A program made the position numbers and the translations under genes. 64,000 nt of DNA from Sweltsa coloradensis (taxonomy: Eukaryota > Arthropoda > Insecta > Plecoptera > Chloroperlidae). The stretch is taken from contig JAMZAV010001719.1 in NCBI GenBank assembly GCA_024449915.1, positions 1 through 64,000 on the forward strand, given 5' to 3'. This document shows, in pieces, positions 36,178 to 48,859 of the stretch (its first letter is position 1; each line of letters opens with the position of its first letter). The notes under the pieces were generated by a model. It worked only from the letters and a program-made list of their open reading frames with translations, made no database searches and had not been told where the DNA came from.

Positions 36178-36275
36178 TGACTAGTCCGCAATACACGTTG
36201 AAGGAAAACTACGGAATATACCTACGCCAGGATTGCGGGTCTTCGACGGGATTCGAACCTGTGACCTCCCTAGCA
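36178..36275 (-). mobile_element. tRNA-derived SINE, minus orientation
   Basis: GGGATTCGAACCTGTGACCT is the reverse complement of a B-box/T-arm. CAGGATTGCGGGTCTTCGAC matches, inverted, the CGTCGAGACCGGCAATCCTG region of the copy at 32.5 kb. Only the head and a short piece of body remain. Confidence 0.6.
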
Positions 36276-37921
36276 TTAACGAAAAAATAGAAATATTCCT
36301 ATAGTAGTCCGAAAAGGACATTATTGAAGGAACTGGCAAAAAAATACGGGCCCCGTTCTTCAGGAAGAAAAAAAGTTCCGTTCTTGTTTATTTCTTCTGA
36401 CTCCGGGTGTATAAGTCCACTAAAAATGGGGGAAGGGTGGGGGGGTACTTAATTCCACCTAGATCCTGTGAACGTTTTTGAACTCCACAATTCATGTAAG
36501 CAACCCACTACCAATCACAACCAATCACGAACGCAACCCACCATCCGAGCAGTCTCACCTCTCATGGAGAGTTACGTAAGGCCAATAGCGCATGTTTTGA
36601 CAAAGACTTCGAAAGATGCAATTTTCAAATTTTTGACACTTTTTCTTATATTTCTTTTGTGTGTTTTAAAACGTATTTTTTTTTCTGGTACTTTGTTGTT
36701 TGAGTCAAAAGCTTCTTGATGTTCTTGTGCATTTTCTTGTTTCCTAAAGACACACAAAATCGTCACAACTTTTTCATCTTCAAGAAGCAGACCAGACAAT
36801 TTTAGTTACTCGACTGCTTATCGAATTCACTATCTTACAACAACTTTGCCATCCATGTGTTACATCAGGAGGTTGCAACAGGCGGCCGGCGAGACTTATG
36901 TTTGTGACTCTCTATATCTTAAAGTTTAGTTAGTTTTCTGCCATATATATCACTAACAGGTTCCCACAATTACATGTGATTGTAAATCCAGCAACCGAAT
37001 ATAATATAAACATAACATTGACTCAGAACACCATGTTGAATCTCATAGAGATGTCGAGAGTTTCCGCAGTAAATTACCACAGAGAACAGGGGTAAAAGCA
37101 TAGCAAGTGTTGCAAGAACAAAGACTAAACCATAAAAAAAACTTATCCCCTATTATACTAAACAATTCGTTCTTAAGTTAACTCTTCCGACCGCAGAGGT
37201 GCTATGATCCATTTCTTTTTTAAATTTTTATCCGGGTAATAATAGTTTTTTTTCAATTAGATCACATTTTTTTGCAAATAATAATAAATACTTGCCATGC
37301 AAAATTGAAAATATCCATTTTTTTGGTAAAAAAATATAGTTTTAGAATGTGGTTTTTCAAATTTGATTGTCCCTTAAAATTAATCTTTAATTTAAAAGCC
37401 AATATTTTACATTAAAAATTTAATTAGAATAGATTACACATTTAATTAATTGCTAAATGCTTAATTCAGAGCATTCAACTTGGTCTAGAAAAAAGATTAC
37501 CGAGATAAATAGTACATCGTTCTGTTGAAAAAAAATGCACTATAAATAAGCAAAAACGGTTTTTGTTCATCTTCAAATTGACAGTTTCTAGTTGAACATA
37601 TCATTCAAAATCTAACTTCATATAGTTGGTTATTTGATATTGCGAAAAAACATTACGTCAGAAATAAATCTTACGTTTAACAGAGTGATACTCGATTCCT
37701 ATGAACTCATTCCCTCTTTCCACACAGCCGCTTCACAAATATCTGCTGCACCTTTTTACGAGCTACTTTTTCCCCCTTACGGTGGTTTCCAGATTTACCC
37801 TTCCATATTCGAGGATGGATTGGATCGTACAAGTGAACACCATACACTTACTGTGGTTTTAGGTGGAAAACTCATATAACAAGTGTTCTTCAAAAAAATT
37901 ATGGCATTGGAAATATAGTTA
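36276..37921. other. Loop sequence without a recognised gene
   Basis: Open frames of 75-83 codons (36,468-36,719 plus, 36,572-36,799 minus, 37,634-37,879 plus) show no domain and overlap one another or end at AT-rich sequence. Introns of an unrecognised gene cannot be excluded. Confidence 0.4.
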
Positions 37922-38607
37922 CTAGGGCCGCTTCGCGAACGCTTATTCCAGTCGCCCGTTGATGGATATCTTGGTTTAAATATTTCTGTCCAATGATTAC
38001 GTTTTTAGGTGGACTATATTTACTTATTTAATTGTTATTATACACCTGTCAAAGGGCTTATATTTAACCTTTTATTGCTATGAAATTTTGACCACTTTTT
38101 CATTTTTTCTTTAAAAACACTACATCTACCATAATCTTTGTCATGTTAAAAATATGGACCGTTGTAATAGCCCTACCGTTTGGTCAGAATCGGGCCTAAA
38201 TATGGCGAAAATATCGTATTAAAACCGAAAGAAAAATCGTGAAGTTACATTTCTATGGAAATTATTTCTTCAAATGTCTCTAAAATCATCGCATGGTTGG
38301 TTTTAAACGTTCCCATAAAGTTTCATTAAGATCGGAGTAGCCGTATGCAAATATACGAAAATATCCTCTTAAAAATCGAAAAATACCCGTAAACGTATAT
38401 GATAATCGTAAAGAATATTTGATCGTTGGCACCCAAAAAAACGTGGCAGTCTAAATTCATAGATTTTAAAGTCCCTCCAATTTCATCAAGATCGCATAAG
38501 CCGTTTACCCCGGTAGAGTGCGAACAAACAGACAAAGATACAAAAAAACACATGAGCTATTTTTTTTTGTGGTCATAAATTGAAGTCTTGCGCTTCGCTC
38601 ACCACAA
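37922..38607 (-). mobile_element. Family B2 element, minus orientation
   Basis: The left edge is CTAGGGCCGCTTCGCGAACG, then a CGCCCGTTGATGGAT motif, CCTACCGTTTGGTCAGAATC with GGGCCTAAATATGGCG, ATTTCATCAAGATCGCATAA next to GTGCGAACAAACAGAC, and TTGCGCTTCGCTCACCAC at the right edge. The CTAG edge and the module beside ACAAACAGACA are shared with families A and B. No protein is encoded. Confidence 0.7.
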
Positions 38608-39754
38608 AGATGTTTTGTCAGATTTGCAAGTTTGTCTTCAGAACAATGCCAAAGAGAAGTAATTCCGTAAAGCACCACATTATTTACCAAAATATTACTA
38701 CGATGTTTTTGGGAGTAATAACGACGAGCAATCGCGTCTACAATACAGAGAGTTATAATATTTTATTTGTTAGTAATGTAAGTTCTAGTAGGTGGCGAAG
38801 GGAAAATGGGTTTGATTACTCACTGTGTGCAGTGTGCACATATAGGGTAGGGATCTTGCACAATATTGTGCTTAATTGCGAATAGTTTTAAATTGCACTT
38901 TTGCCCTTTCGCTGGAAAATGTCACCATCATTTAGATTGAACGACGTATTTAAAAAGTATAAGAGTGAGTTAGACTCTGAAAGTACTTTTTGAAAATTTG
39001 TGATAATAAAAAAACATTTGTTATTTCTACTCGTATTCGAATAGGTAACCAGACGAATATTATTTTATCTCAGTTACATTAACAGTTAACTTCATATTAT
39101 TTACAATTCCTCAATGATTGACTATAAAGCAGGACAGTTAGATATTGGTCTATCGGTGCGCATGAATAGATTTTAATTTTTATTCGAACAAACACTGTTG
39201 TTATAGTTGTAGCATGGTCAAAGTTTCAGACATAAATTAATATTTAACTTTTAGTATCGATTTAAATATTCACTTACGAACCATTCTGACATTCAGAAGT
39301 AGTAATACAAACGTTCTTTACTCAATGATTCTATGGCCACTGATTGCCTTTATTGATCTTCCACACTTTACCATGGATGGCAAAGTACATGTTAGCACGG
39401 TTTGAATCATTACCATTAAAGTGTAAGTATATAGTATCAAGTATTTTCACTTTTTAACCTGATTAAAAGAAATAATAATTGAAAATGTGTAGTCTCTAGT
39501 TTAACGGCATTGGCGTTTGATCTTCATTGTACAAAAAATTCTGGCTAGCAAGCACTAAAGTCGCAACCCGAGTAACGAGTGTATATGTTACCCACCGACC
39601 TGACTTTTGTGGATTTTATTATCTCAGACCTTTTTAATATACGGCGGTGGTCAAATCAAATCTCTCGATCGAGGTTCCCCACATTCCCGCGGGAGAAGAC
39701 TCAAACCCATCAATGTATACACGTTAAACGGCAATCAATGAACCTAAACTAGGG
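38608..39754. other. Loop sequence without a recognised gene
   Basis: AT-rich, with no repeat or coding pattern recognised. The frame that crosses 38,580-38,885 starts inside the B2 element and is not credible. Confidence 0.45.
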
Positions 39755-40050
39755 CTTCGCAAACCTTTTTCAGTCGCGATGCTGGATGAGCGTATGTTTT
39801 TTTTTAAACGAAAAAAGTAACAATTGCGATTTTCAAGAGAAATATTTTTTTATCATTTATTCGTACGGTGCAGTCCTAAGTTCAGTGATTTCGAAGGTCT
39901 ACATAAAATTTTATCGCATCGGTGTTATCGGTTTAGCCGGAATCGTGGGTACACCACACAAAAATACAAAAGAAGAAAAAAAATACATCCCCGGATTTTT
40001 TCTCCGTGTAGTGAAATGGAATCTTTCGCTTCGCTCGCTACGCTCATCCA
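39755..40050 (-). mobile_element. Short family B element, minus orientation
   Basis: It begins GGGCTTCGCAAACCTTTTTC and GGATGAGCGTATG, and ends TGTAGTGAAATGGAATCTTT and CGCTTCGCTCGCTACGCTCA. At about 300 bp it has the two ends and the AACTGC/GGTTTAGCCGGAATCG module but only one of the internal AAAATCG blocks, so it is an internally deleted form. Confidence 0.8.
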
Positions 40051-40384
40051 AAAACTTACGTGTTTTTTTTTTACTGTTTCAGTCTATTATGATGATAATT
40101 CGGAAAACGCACTGTCAATACTGTGTCCCAGAACAAATACGTTGCTTTTTTCAAGGCACATTCTTATTCGTATCTGTGAATCGCAAATAAATCACAAAGC
40201 TTAGATTCTTTCCCCATCAAGTAAAATACGTCTCGTTTTAAAATTGGAATAAAATTTGTTTAAATAAGGTTTTAAGATGACAAACAATTGTTTATACATA
40301 GATAATCGTTAAAAGTTAATCTTGCAACAAAGCTGATACGTTAAAATCCAGCTTGCAATACCAAATTTAAAAAATCCCGGTATA
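40051..40384. other. Loop sequence without a recognised gene
   Basis: AT-rich; nothing recognised. Confidence 0.45.
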
Positions 40385-40530
40385 ATCACACTTGGATTTT
40401 CGCGCTGTAGAGAGTCAATGCGAAGAGCTCTCATTGGTTCGTGCGCCGCCGGCAGCGCGTTGTCAGCCCAATCATACGGCCCAGTCTGACTTTTTCTTCT
40501 GGCGGATTACAAAATGGTAAATCTGCCCGT
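40385..40530 (+). promoter_or_regulatory. CpG-containing, promoter-like stretch with a TOP-like tract
   Basis: This stretch is richer in GC and CpG than its surroundings. It contains an inverted CCAAT (TCATTGGTTC), a direct CCCAATCA, and a pyrimidine tract CTTTTTCTTCT (about 40,491-40,501). ACAAAATG then runs straight into GTAAAT, a possible splice donor. A first exon ending right after its ATG behind a pyrimidine tract is usual in ribosomal-protein genes. I found no convincing second exon, so a dead or non-coding promoter, or chance, remains possible. Confidence 0.3.
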
Positions 40531-41114
40531 GTGTTGATAGTAACTATGCACCCGTTTTAGGAATTCAGCAAAGCCGAAATTGATAACCAAATCTAACGAT
40601 TGGGAAATAGTTCGTCATGGAGAACCACTGAAGTGTTATCTTATATTTGTGTTAAAATTGCCATAACAAATCTACAGATCAAAACGCATTTGTGTTATGT
40701 CTGATTATACAATATACATTTCCAGTGATTAAAATAATTCCTCTGGGGTCATTATTGACTCGTTGCTCAAAAAAAAAAAAAGCTTACCTGTTCATGTACC
40801 ATAGTAGAAGAAAAATCCCCGATTGAACCGAAATTTGAACCGGAATTTGAATCGTTGGAATACTAACTTATAAAATTAAACATGTTTAAACTACAATTTA
40901 CAATATGTTTAGATAGGCCTACCTTGTAACAAATAAATGCTTTAAACCACTTTGCATAACCCATGTATATAGTCTTATCTCATTAATTGACACATTGTTT
41001 CCACTGTTTAAAGCATTCCATCATCATTTTGCAACCATCATCTTTACAACAATGTTCATCATTAATTCATACTGTTTGCTGTTATATATTTTATCACACA
41101 AAAAAGGTATTATT
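40531..41114. other. Loop sequence without a recognised gene
   Basis: No repeat or exon recognised. An A-run lies at about 40,768-40,780. Confidence 0.4.
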
Positions 41115-41597
41115 TTTGGATGAGCGTAGCGAGCGAGCGAAGATTCCTTTTCACTACCCTGGTGAAAAAATATCCGGAGTGTTTTTTTTTTCTTTTTCTT
41201 CTTTTTTCTTCTTGTTTTGTATTTTTGTCTGTTTGGTTACTCGGATTCCGGCTAAACCGATACTCCAATTGCAATGAAATTTTCTGGGGGCCTTTCGAAT
41301 CTCTGAACTAAGAACTGCCACGTTTTTTGGAGTGCAATCAAATTTTTTCTCAAAAATCGCTAATTTTACAATTTTTCTCGTTTTTAAACTTTCTCGACTT
41401 ATAACACTACATGCTTTATCTGATTGTAATGATTTTTTAACGAACCTTTATTTATGAATTAATATACTCGTGTGAAATTTGAGCGTATCGAAAATTATTT
41501 CTGATGACAATTCCGCAGTTTTACGATTTTTTTTCGTTAAAACAATTACGCTCATCCACCAACGCGCCTGAAAAAGCATTTGCGAGCTTCCTATTGT
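41115..41597 (+). mobile_element. Family B element, plus orientation
   Basis: GGATGAGCGTAGCGAGCGAG starts it and CACTACCCTGGTG follows. The module has ATTCCGGCTAAACCGATACT and GCAATGAAATTTTCTGGGGG. The end is TTACGCTCATCCACCAACGC followed by CATTTGCGAGCTTCC. It is shorter than the 780 bp copies because one internal block is missing. Confidence 0.85.
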
Positions 41598-41999
41598 AAC
41601 ATGTACTTTTGTTTTGATCCGTACGCTGGATCCCCGTGGTCATCCATACTTATTGGGCCACTGTCAATAAAGATTTGAGTTATAATACTAATAGACAACG
41701 CACTCGCACTCCACTCACACGTCAACATATAATAATTATATGCAAGCAGTTGGGATACTACGCTTCTCATAATTTCCTGAACTTTATAATATTTTGATTT
41801 GCATCTATTTATTTTCCTATTTAAATTGAGACTTGAGTTATATTATAGCCCGGCTTTGAGATACCCTTTTGTTGATAAATAATATAACCCTTAAATAAAT
41901 CAAAAAAAAATTTTGTAGAAATTCAGGCAAACCTTACACAATCAAAATATTGGGATCTGAAAGATTGCCCAGCTATTTTCTATTCTACATTTTTGCACC
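41598..41999. other. Loop sequence without a recognised gene
   Basis: AT-rich; nothing recognised. Confidence 0.4.
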
Positions 42000-42124
42000 A
42001 GTGACTGCATCCTTGCAAGCCTGGCAACATTTTCGTTTCAACTATTGGTTTGAAATGTAAAGCTCGTGCGAATTCATTTTGGGGGGGGGGGGGGGGGCAC
42101 AAGTTTTGCAAGGATGCAGTCACT
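42000..42124. mobile_element. 125 bp inverted-repeat element with a G-run
   Basis: The left end AGTGACTGCATCCTTGCAA (42,000-42,018) and the right end TTGCAAGGATGCAGTCACT (42,106-42,124) are a perfect 19-base inverted repeat. A run of 17 G at 42,081-42,097 lies inside. It looks like a small non-autonomous DNA transposon (MITE). No target-site duplication was found. Confidence 0.7.
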
Positions 42125-45100
42125 ATGGCTTGCGAAATATGTTACTAAGTGCGAAATGTTTAAAAGGTACATTATATTGGCCCTGTTTAGATATCAATAC
42201 TTATGATTGTGTACGGTTGGCTGATTTCCCAATTCTTTTCTTTGTGGAATCTTTTTAAGTTTCATTACAAAATTATTTGTAAAAATAGAATAATTTTTAT
42301 TTAAGCAAATTAATTGCTATGGTATTACAATCATGGTATTACCACTGCAAAATATCTAGTTGCCCAAGACTTAATTTGTAAGCATCGTTTGGTTAATCAT
42401 TGTCAAGTTTTCTAGCTTACTTGTTTGATTAGGCATGTAAAAGGCCTTATAATAAAAACCATCATTACGATTCCTTTCTCAGACAACTTTTTCAACCTTT
42501 TCTTTCTTTTTTTCTCTTGTTTCACATTGCAAATTTTAAATATTGTATAATATCCACCAGTTTGGTCAGAACCATCGCAATTTAAATTCAAAAGTAAATA
42601 ACACCATTAAAGTGATTTTGGAAGCATTTTTTTCAAACCTTTTTTCATCTCAAATCAAAGATTTTTTTGGGGAGGACTAATGGATAGAAGAAAATGCGTT
42701 CTTGTTTTAATTCTTATTTTAGCTGGAGCAAAGCGCTCTGTAAGCTTCACTTATTTGTCCCATTCGTCCGGCGTCTATCAGTCTGCATGCGCGTGTAATG
42801 ACGATAAAACCGAACAAAGCTCGAATTGACATAATATTGATTATTTGTTGTCATTACCTTCAAGAACGAGACAATATTTTTGGTGACCCTGGGGGTCAGG
42901 CGGTGGCGCTAAAAAAAAAGAGTCCCCAAATAAGACATTTTCATTACTTGGCTACCTGCCACCAACAGCAAGATTTTAACAATGGAAAGGATACGTATTA
43001 TTTCTGTTTTTGTATACTTCTTTGACGATATGTTGACGATGCTCGTGTTTTTCAGTATTAGTTTTTCTCCTTTTTTCTCCGCTTAGCTAAGATGCATTCA
43101 TTTTTTTGTTTTTGGGGGGGTTTTTTTTTTTTTGTGGTGGTGACTTTTGAGAAAACTAACTGTTCCATTTGTCTGATTATGCGTGATTATGTGTGGTGTG
43201 TGTGTTGGCCTATAGGGGGTGGGGGTCTCCAAGATTTGTTTATGTGGTTTTAGAGTTTTCGTATTTGTTACCCTTGTTATCGTTTTTGGGCATGATTAGG
43301 ACTGAATCAGATATATCAGAACATGTGTAAATATTTCATTGAAGTTTTTAAGCATTTGAGAAAAGTAATTCATTCAGATCTGTATTTATCAAACAACATT
43401 GTGAATCATAATCATACGTTTCAACTCACATTACTTTCAACACTGCCTCCTTGGTGCAGATCGACTATTTTAGTGTTTTTTTATAAATTATTACCTTCTT
43501 TTTCATTTTTAATTTGTTTTGGTTGGTTTTGTTTGTGTGTGGATGAGTTGTTCGCCCCACTTTACCCTCGGTCACGTATGGTGAATTCAAGGATATCGTC
43601 AGTTCACTCTAAAGGATAACGGGAATGAAAAATAAGTTCGTTGTGGAAATTTATAATTTACAGCTTACATTTTTCTGAACGCTTTTAGTTTGTAAGAGAT
43701 TGTTTATGCCAACCAGTTTTGTCCGTTGCACTCTTAACAGTTTCTATTTTGCCATTCTATTGGACACTTGATCGTAGCTGACAATATGAGAATTTAACGT
43801 CATGCTCTTCTATTTCCGCATTAATGTTCTGCATTCTGCTGAACCATCGAATTTGTTTGTCCTGTCTCCCAGAGTAATCGATCAAATAGAAGTATTATGC
43901 AAACAAGTGTATTATTTGTATTTACTAGTTTCCGATTTCCTCATTATCTGTTCTGCATTCAGCAGACATTGTGCCGTCAGAATATACGACGACTCAAAAT
44001 TGTGTACACACAACATTCCAGAATGACGTTTGTGTTTTGAGAGTTAAATAACTATTTTTTATCTTAACAAAATGTAGGCATACGCCAGTAGCGTGAACAT
44101 AAGATTCCAAAACAAAGACGAGTGTATTTTAGTTTTGGACCAATTATTAATATATTTTTAATTCTGTCTTGAGTACACCCTCGGACGGAAGTAAATTAAA
44201 GATTGCACCTACAACGTATCTATCCCACGTTATCTTAGAGCAATTCAATATTTTTCTGAGGAAAGGTGGCTGTAAGGAATTTGTGTGGTCGAACTTAATG
44301 TTACTATTTTTCTTATTTCATTTATTTAGTTTTAAGTCTATTCCTATTCATTAAAAACTGATTTACACAGGAGGACAACCGAAAGTTGTGTCCTGCAATG
44401 TGCTGTTAGGGGGGGGGAGGCGAAGCTTCGCTCCCATTTTAGGTATTCCTAACCATGTTCAATTTTAAACGACGAATTGAAAATGGGCGTACACACTTAT
44501 TTCCACAAGCGTTCTTCGGTTGAAGACAGATTGCGTCAACCATGGTAATACCATTACATTACTAGTATAATTGCAATCAGATGAACAGAGTATCGAGTTT
44601 CTTTAAATTTTTAATTTACGTATTCTTGGAAAATTGCATTATCTAATCATCGATCTTTGTTGACTCAAGTCCCTCGACTATTTTTATTAATTAGATTGAA
44701 TGGTCGGAATCGGAGATGAGGGGGTCGGGGGAATGGGGTTAAACGTTTTTATACGAAAAGACTTGTTTTGTTTATCTATTATATATTTTATCTACTCAAT
44801 GCCTAGGTTTATTCACGGCGGGCATTCACTGCACTAAACTTCCTAGATATCGATTTCCGTAACATTCATGCTGTCTATAAAAAGATATGTATATTCAGAG
44901 CAAAAAAAGAAACCATTACCTAAATAGTATCGTTAATATGTATCGTTAATTATTAGAAGTTTTGCGATCTTAAGTGAACGTGTTCGTTGTCGCCTTGCAC
45001 ATGAACTAGTTTTTCGGTATATATTGCTACACTTGCTCTAAGAACCACGTATAGAAAAAAAAGCCATTCATATAATTTAATGCTGACTTTATCCTCTATA

Positions 45101-45419
45101 ATCATGTAATTTGTTAATTGTATTATTATAGACCTCATTTCTTGTATTTTGTATTTAAATTGTTAAACCTCCTTCTTATTTTATTGAGATCAATGATGTA
45201 TATTTTCATTTTTCTAATTCAAAATTTATGGCATCCGTCTTTTATTCGCTTAATCTTGGTCAGTTTTTAGTTGTTAAGCGTGAATGTTTAGTACTTGGCT
45301 TCAAATATTGTCTATGTCTTTCTGCCTAAAACAAACAAAAACAATTGGGAGGAGGGGATAGTTGGGCTGCATTATGTCCCTCCCCCCCCCCCCCCCCCGC
45401 CACCCCCCCCGCTCTAGTA
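42125..45419. other. Loop sequence without a recognised gene
   Basis: Frames such as 43,323-43,619 (98 codons) and 43,802-44,026 have no domain pattern. AACTGATTTACACAGGAGGAC at about 44,354 is shared with 51,590. GCGAAGCTTCGC at about 44,421-44,432 is a short perfect palindrome. A run of 17 C lies at 45,382-45,398. Confidence 0.4.
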
Positions 45420-45482
45420 CTAGGAAACGCGCAAGTCGTTGTTAGAGCGAGTGAGCGAGTCATGTGTTGAGGTACCCTGGGG
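45420..45482 (+). repeat. Left half of a family A cassette
   Basis: CTAGGAAACGCGCAAGTCGT, TTAGAGCGAGTGAGCGAGTC and GTGTTGAGGTACCCTGGG give arm plus the start of a B-oriented core. The right half is absent. Confidence 0.65.
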
Positions 45483-48400
45483 AAAGATATTTGCATTTAA
45501 GTTTTTTGTTGTGTTTTGTTTTTTATTTTAAAAAATTTTGTCCCGTAAATTCATGATCTTTATATTTTTATTTGTCATGACAAATTAATAAATCAGTTTA
45601 GGTATGGAGAAATTTAAATAGATTCAAATTTTAAGTTTAATGTCTTATTTTATTTTTGATACACAATTTTGGATTTTTCACAATTAACATTTGCGCCAGA
45701 ATTCTTTAAAATTCTAAAAAACTATGAAATCTTGAAAATCTTTAATAAACGCAAATATTATTGTCTGGTTTTATTTCCTAGGGCGTTGATAAGTAAATTC
45801 AGTATGTGAAGGGGTTTTAAGAGGGACTTACTCCCGTGGCAATCAGCATACAACTGAGCAAATCCTAGAAAAAACGCTCAGTCAGGTTGCAGTCAGACGG
45901 ACGGGGCAAGTTTCTTGAACGCGCTTAGAAAGGTCGAGCGTTTCTTTGGCATTTTTTAAATTAATTAATGATTTCACAAAATCATAGGTTGTGTAGTGTA
46001 TCGACCATGATTAAAATTTGCTTTACCCTATGTGGATTCAACCAGCTTGCTAATTCATAGATTGAGCAAGCGCGCATGCACAAGCAAAACAATTTTGTCA
46101 GAAGGGGTGGGGTGTGTGTTGACATGCTGCGTTGGTCTGTCCCACCCCCAACCCCGCACCCCCCCCACCCCCCCACTTCGCCCCCCCCGCCCCGTTAGGG
46201 CTGCTGCATGGGGTAGTTTGAAATGCGTATTAGCGGTTCATGGTCTTTGTCAGGTCTTTCTAAGAACGGGTTTTAACATTAAGTTTATAACTGCCTAGCA
46301 TCTTTCTTACGAGAGGGCCACCAACCCCCAGCCTGCGGCGGCGTCGCATCTTTTGTGTCTTGTATGTCGGTCTGCGCGCTTTTTCATCATGTATAACGAT
46401 CCTTGCTTGAGATCACTTTATTTTAGTACAGCTAAGTAGTAATAATCAAGAAAAGGTAAACGCGATCATGACGATACGTATATTCAACTCAGTCCCACAC
46501 CATTATTTTCGTGATTTTTGGGGTCTGGAGGATTTAGTTATCTTTCCACTCGACGATAAATGTGTATGCATGTAATTTTACTAGCATCAGAATTAAAAAA
46601 TCCGCCAATTAGCAATAAATTACAATTACAATTAAAGTACATAACACCTTACGTATGTTTCCGGTCGACTAACCAATATCGGAAAAAGAAAATAAAGTGA
46701 TGCTGTATTTTGTGGCGACAAGAATATCGAAAACTTCTTAGCATCGTACAACCTTACCCTACGTTTGCACTTGTGTGGGCTTTAACATATTATAATATTG
46801 AAACTTTAAAAAAAAATTTTGGACCATTAAATACTAACACATCATGCTAGGCAGACGTCGTCGCCGCACCAAAGCGGCACGTGACTGCTTCGCGCGACGA
46901 CTCGCAGCCATGTATACAGTCTCCAGAGTGGGGGTTTAAAATTATAATAATATACATTTTATTTTAGAGTCTACCGCAACTGCAGTTATAGTAAATGATT
47001 TTCATGTGGGGGACTAGTAAATCTAAAGCGACCTATCCCTGTAGGCCCGACACGTCCCCCGAAAATGAGCGAGTGGCTCTCTTGATAGCTATCTGCAACG
47101 CCTCCACCGCGCGCGAAGATTAAAAAAACGTCTTGAACTCGTAATATGAGGGCTGATATGTTGGTCCAAGGACTCAACGGGCAGTGCCGTTTGGAGGCAA
47201 AACCAAATCGGGTCAACAGGGAGGCTGCGGAGAAAATTAAAATGGATGATATCAAACTGACGTAATTAGCTAGAGCGTGGTATTTGTACGAATTTGAATT
47301 AACAAGCATGCTGCTTAAGCCATTATAAATCCTGCAGTCCAACACAGGGACTTAATTTGGGGGGAAAATGCCGTGGCGCGCATATGTAAAAAAAATAAGT
47401 CGAACTTAAAAGAATTAATGCACTTAAAGAAACGCTACAACTAAAAATGTTTCAAATGTGGAATAGACTTTGATTAGCTCATTCTTTTATCAGCTTTTGA
47501 TATGGAAACAAATTGGGTAACGGGTACCGGAGAAATCAAAATTATGCAAAGCTAGGTTAGTTCCGTACTTATTATTAATATAGAGCGCTACCAGAGTAAA
47601 ACTGTTAGCATTTAGTAACTTTGAAACTAACCACACTTAGATGTCCTTCTGTGCGTAATGATCATAAAAAGCTGTACAACACTCACAGACGGCAATAGGG
47701 AGCGCGGTGAAAATCGAAATGGATCAACGGCGCTCTCAGGCGTTGTAATTTTTACTAACTTGAAATTATTATCCTGCTTTTAGCAATTGATTAATATCTT
47801 AGCGCAGCAAAACACAAGGGAGCAAATTTCGGGGGGGACTCTTGTGGGCTCAAAAAGTAAAAAAACGTACTCACACTCCGCATTAAATCATTCAAAGTCA
47901 TCATTCACGCCGTGTTATGAATACTGAAACTAGTCAAATAGAGATGTAATATCGCCTTATCTAAATCGAAAAATTTTGTAAAAAAATAAAAACGCAGCAG
48001 CAAGGTTTCCTTCAAAGTCAAACTGTCCAGGGAGCTATTCGCCGCTTTGACGCGTGGAAAATATCACTTTCGTCTGATAATATTATTTCATGGAGCAGGA
48101 GGGGGGGGGGGGGGGGGGGGGGGGATAGTATAAGAAACGAGCGATCTACTGGTTTTTTTTTTTCTTACTTTCTTTGTTTGTTCAATTAAGATTGCAATTG
48201 TATTTGTATGGGCTTCCTCTTACGATGCAGATATCTAAGGGCGTACTGAGCATCAGGGTGAATAAAGTTAGTTCTTGTAAAAAATTTAATTATCTAACCC
48301 TAGGCCTTATATAATTTAAATCTACTGAAAACGTAGATAGCATTCTATTTTTATATTTCATATTAAAAAAAAATTGCAATAGGAGCTACTTAAATTCACA

Positions 48401-48859
48401 CAATACTAAATAATATAATAATACTATAGTGTAGCAAGCAAGACTAGAATAATAGACTGCACTGATTATAGTTACTTCAATAGGATTTAAAAAGTTAATG
48501 AAATGAACTAACCAATAGAATAGAAATTAGGGAAGAAAAATTAAAAATAAGCAAGCGAAACTTAGATAAACATTTCCGTATTATAATTGTGAATGGTAGA
48601 AATTCCTTCAGTAGACATCATGTAGGTTGACTTGTGGCCGATTTTGGCATGCTTATAATCGCTGACTGGCGACCCTACCTAGTAGCGGATACATAAGAAG
48701 CATCGTGAAAACGGTAAAGTTAGTCCAGGCCTTATCATCAGTAGCAGTGTGTGCCATCTAACTGGGGCAGTTGGTTAGTGAGACATATATGGCATATTGC
48801 GCGAGACATGTATGATGCTCATGTAGAGCGTTGCGCCGAAAAAAATAATCGCAATATTA
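45483..48859. other. Loop sequence without a recognised gene
   Basis: C-rich DNA at about 46,141-46,195 and a run of 24 G at 48,101-48,124. The largest open frame, 46,986-47,345 minus (119 codons), has no recognised domain. Two loosely similar blocks near 47,200-47,330 and 47,700-47,790 (GGNNGCGGNGAAAAT.AAATGGAT type) may be an old repeat. Confidence 0.4.
48101..48124 (+). repeat. Poly(G) run of 24
   Basis: Twenty-four consecutive G residues. Runs of 17 G (42,081-42,097) and 17 C (45,382-45,398) lie in the same loop. Confidence 0.9.

Noticed and set aside
43323..43619. 98-codon frame with hydrophobic stretches
   Set aside because: The hydrophobic parts come from T-rich DNA. No signal peptide pattern, no family and no neighbours support a gene.
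46986..47345. 119-codon open frame on the minus strand
   Set aside because: It has no recognisable domain, its composition is not protein-like in a convincing way, and no splice or promoter context supports it.
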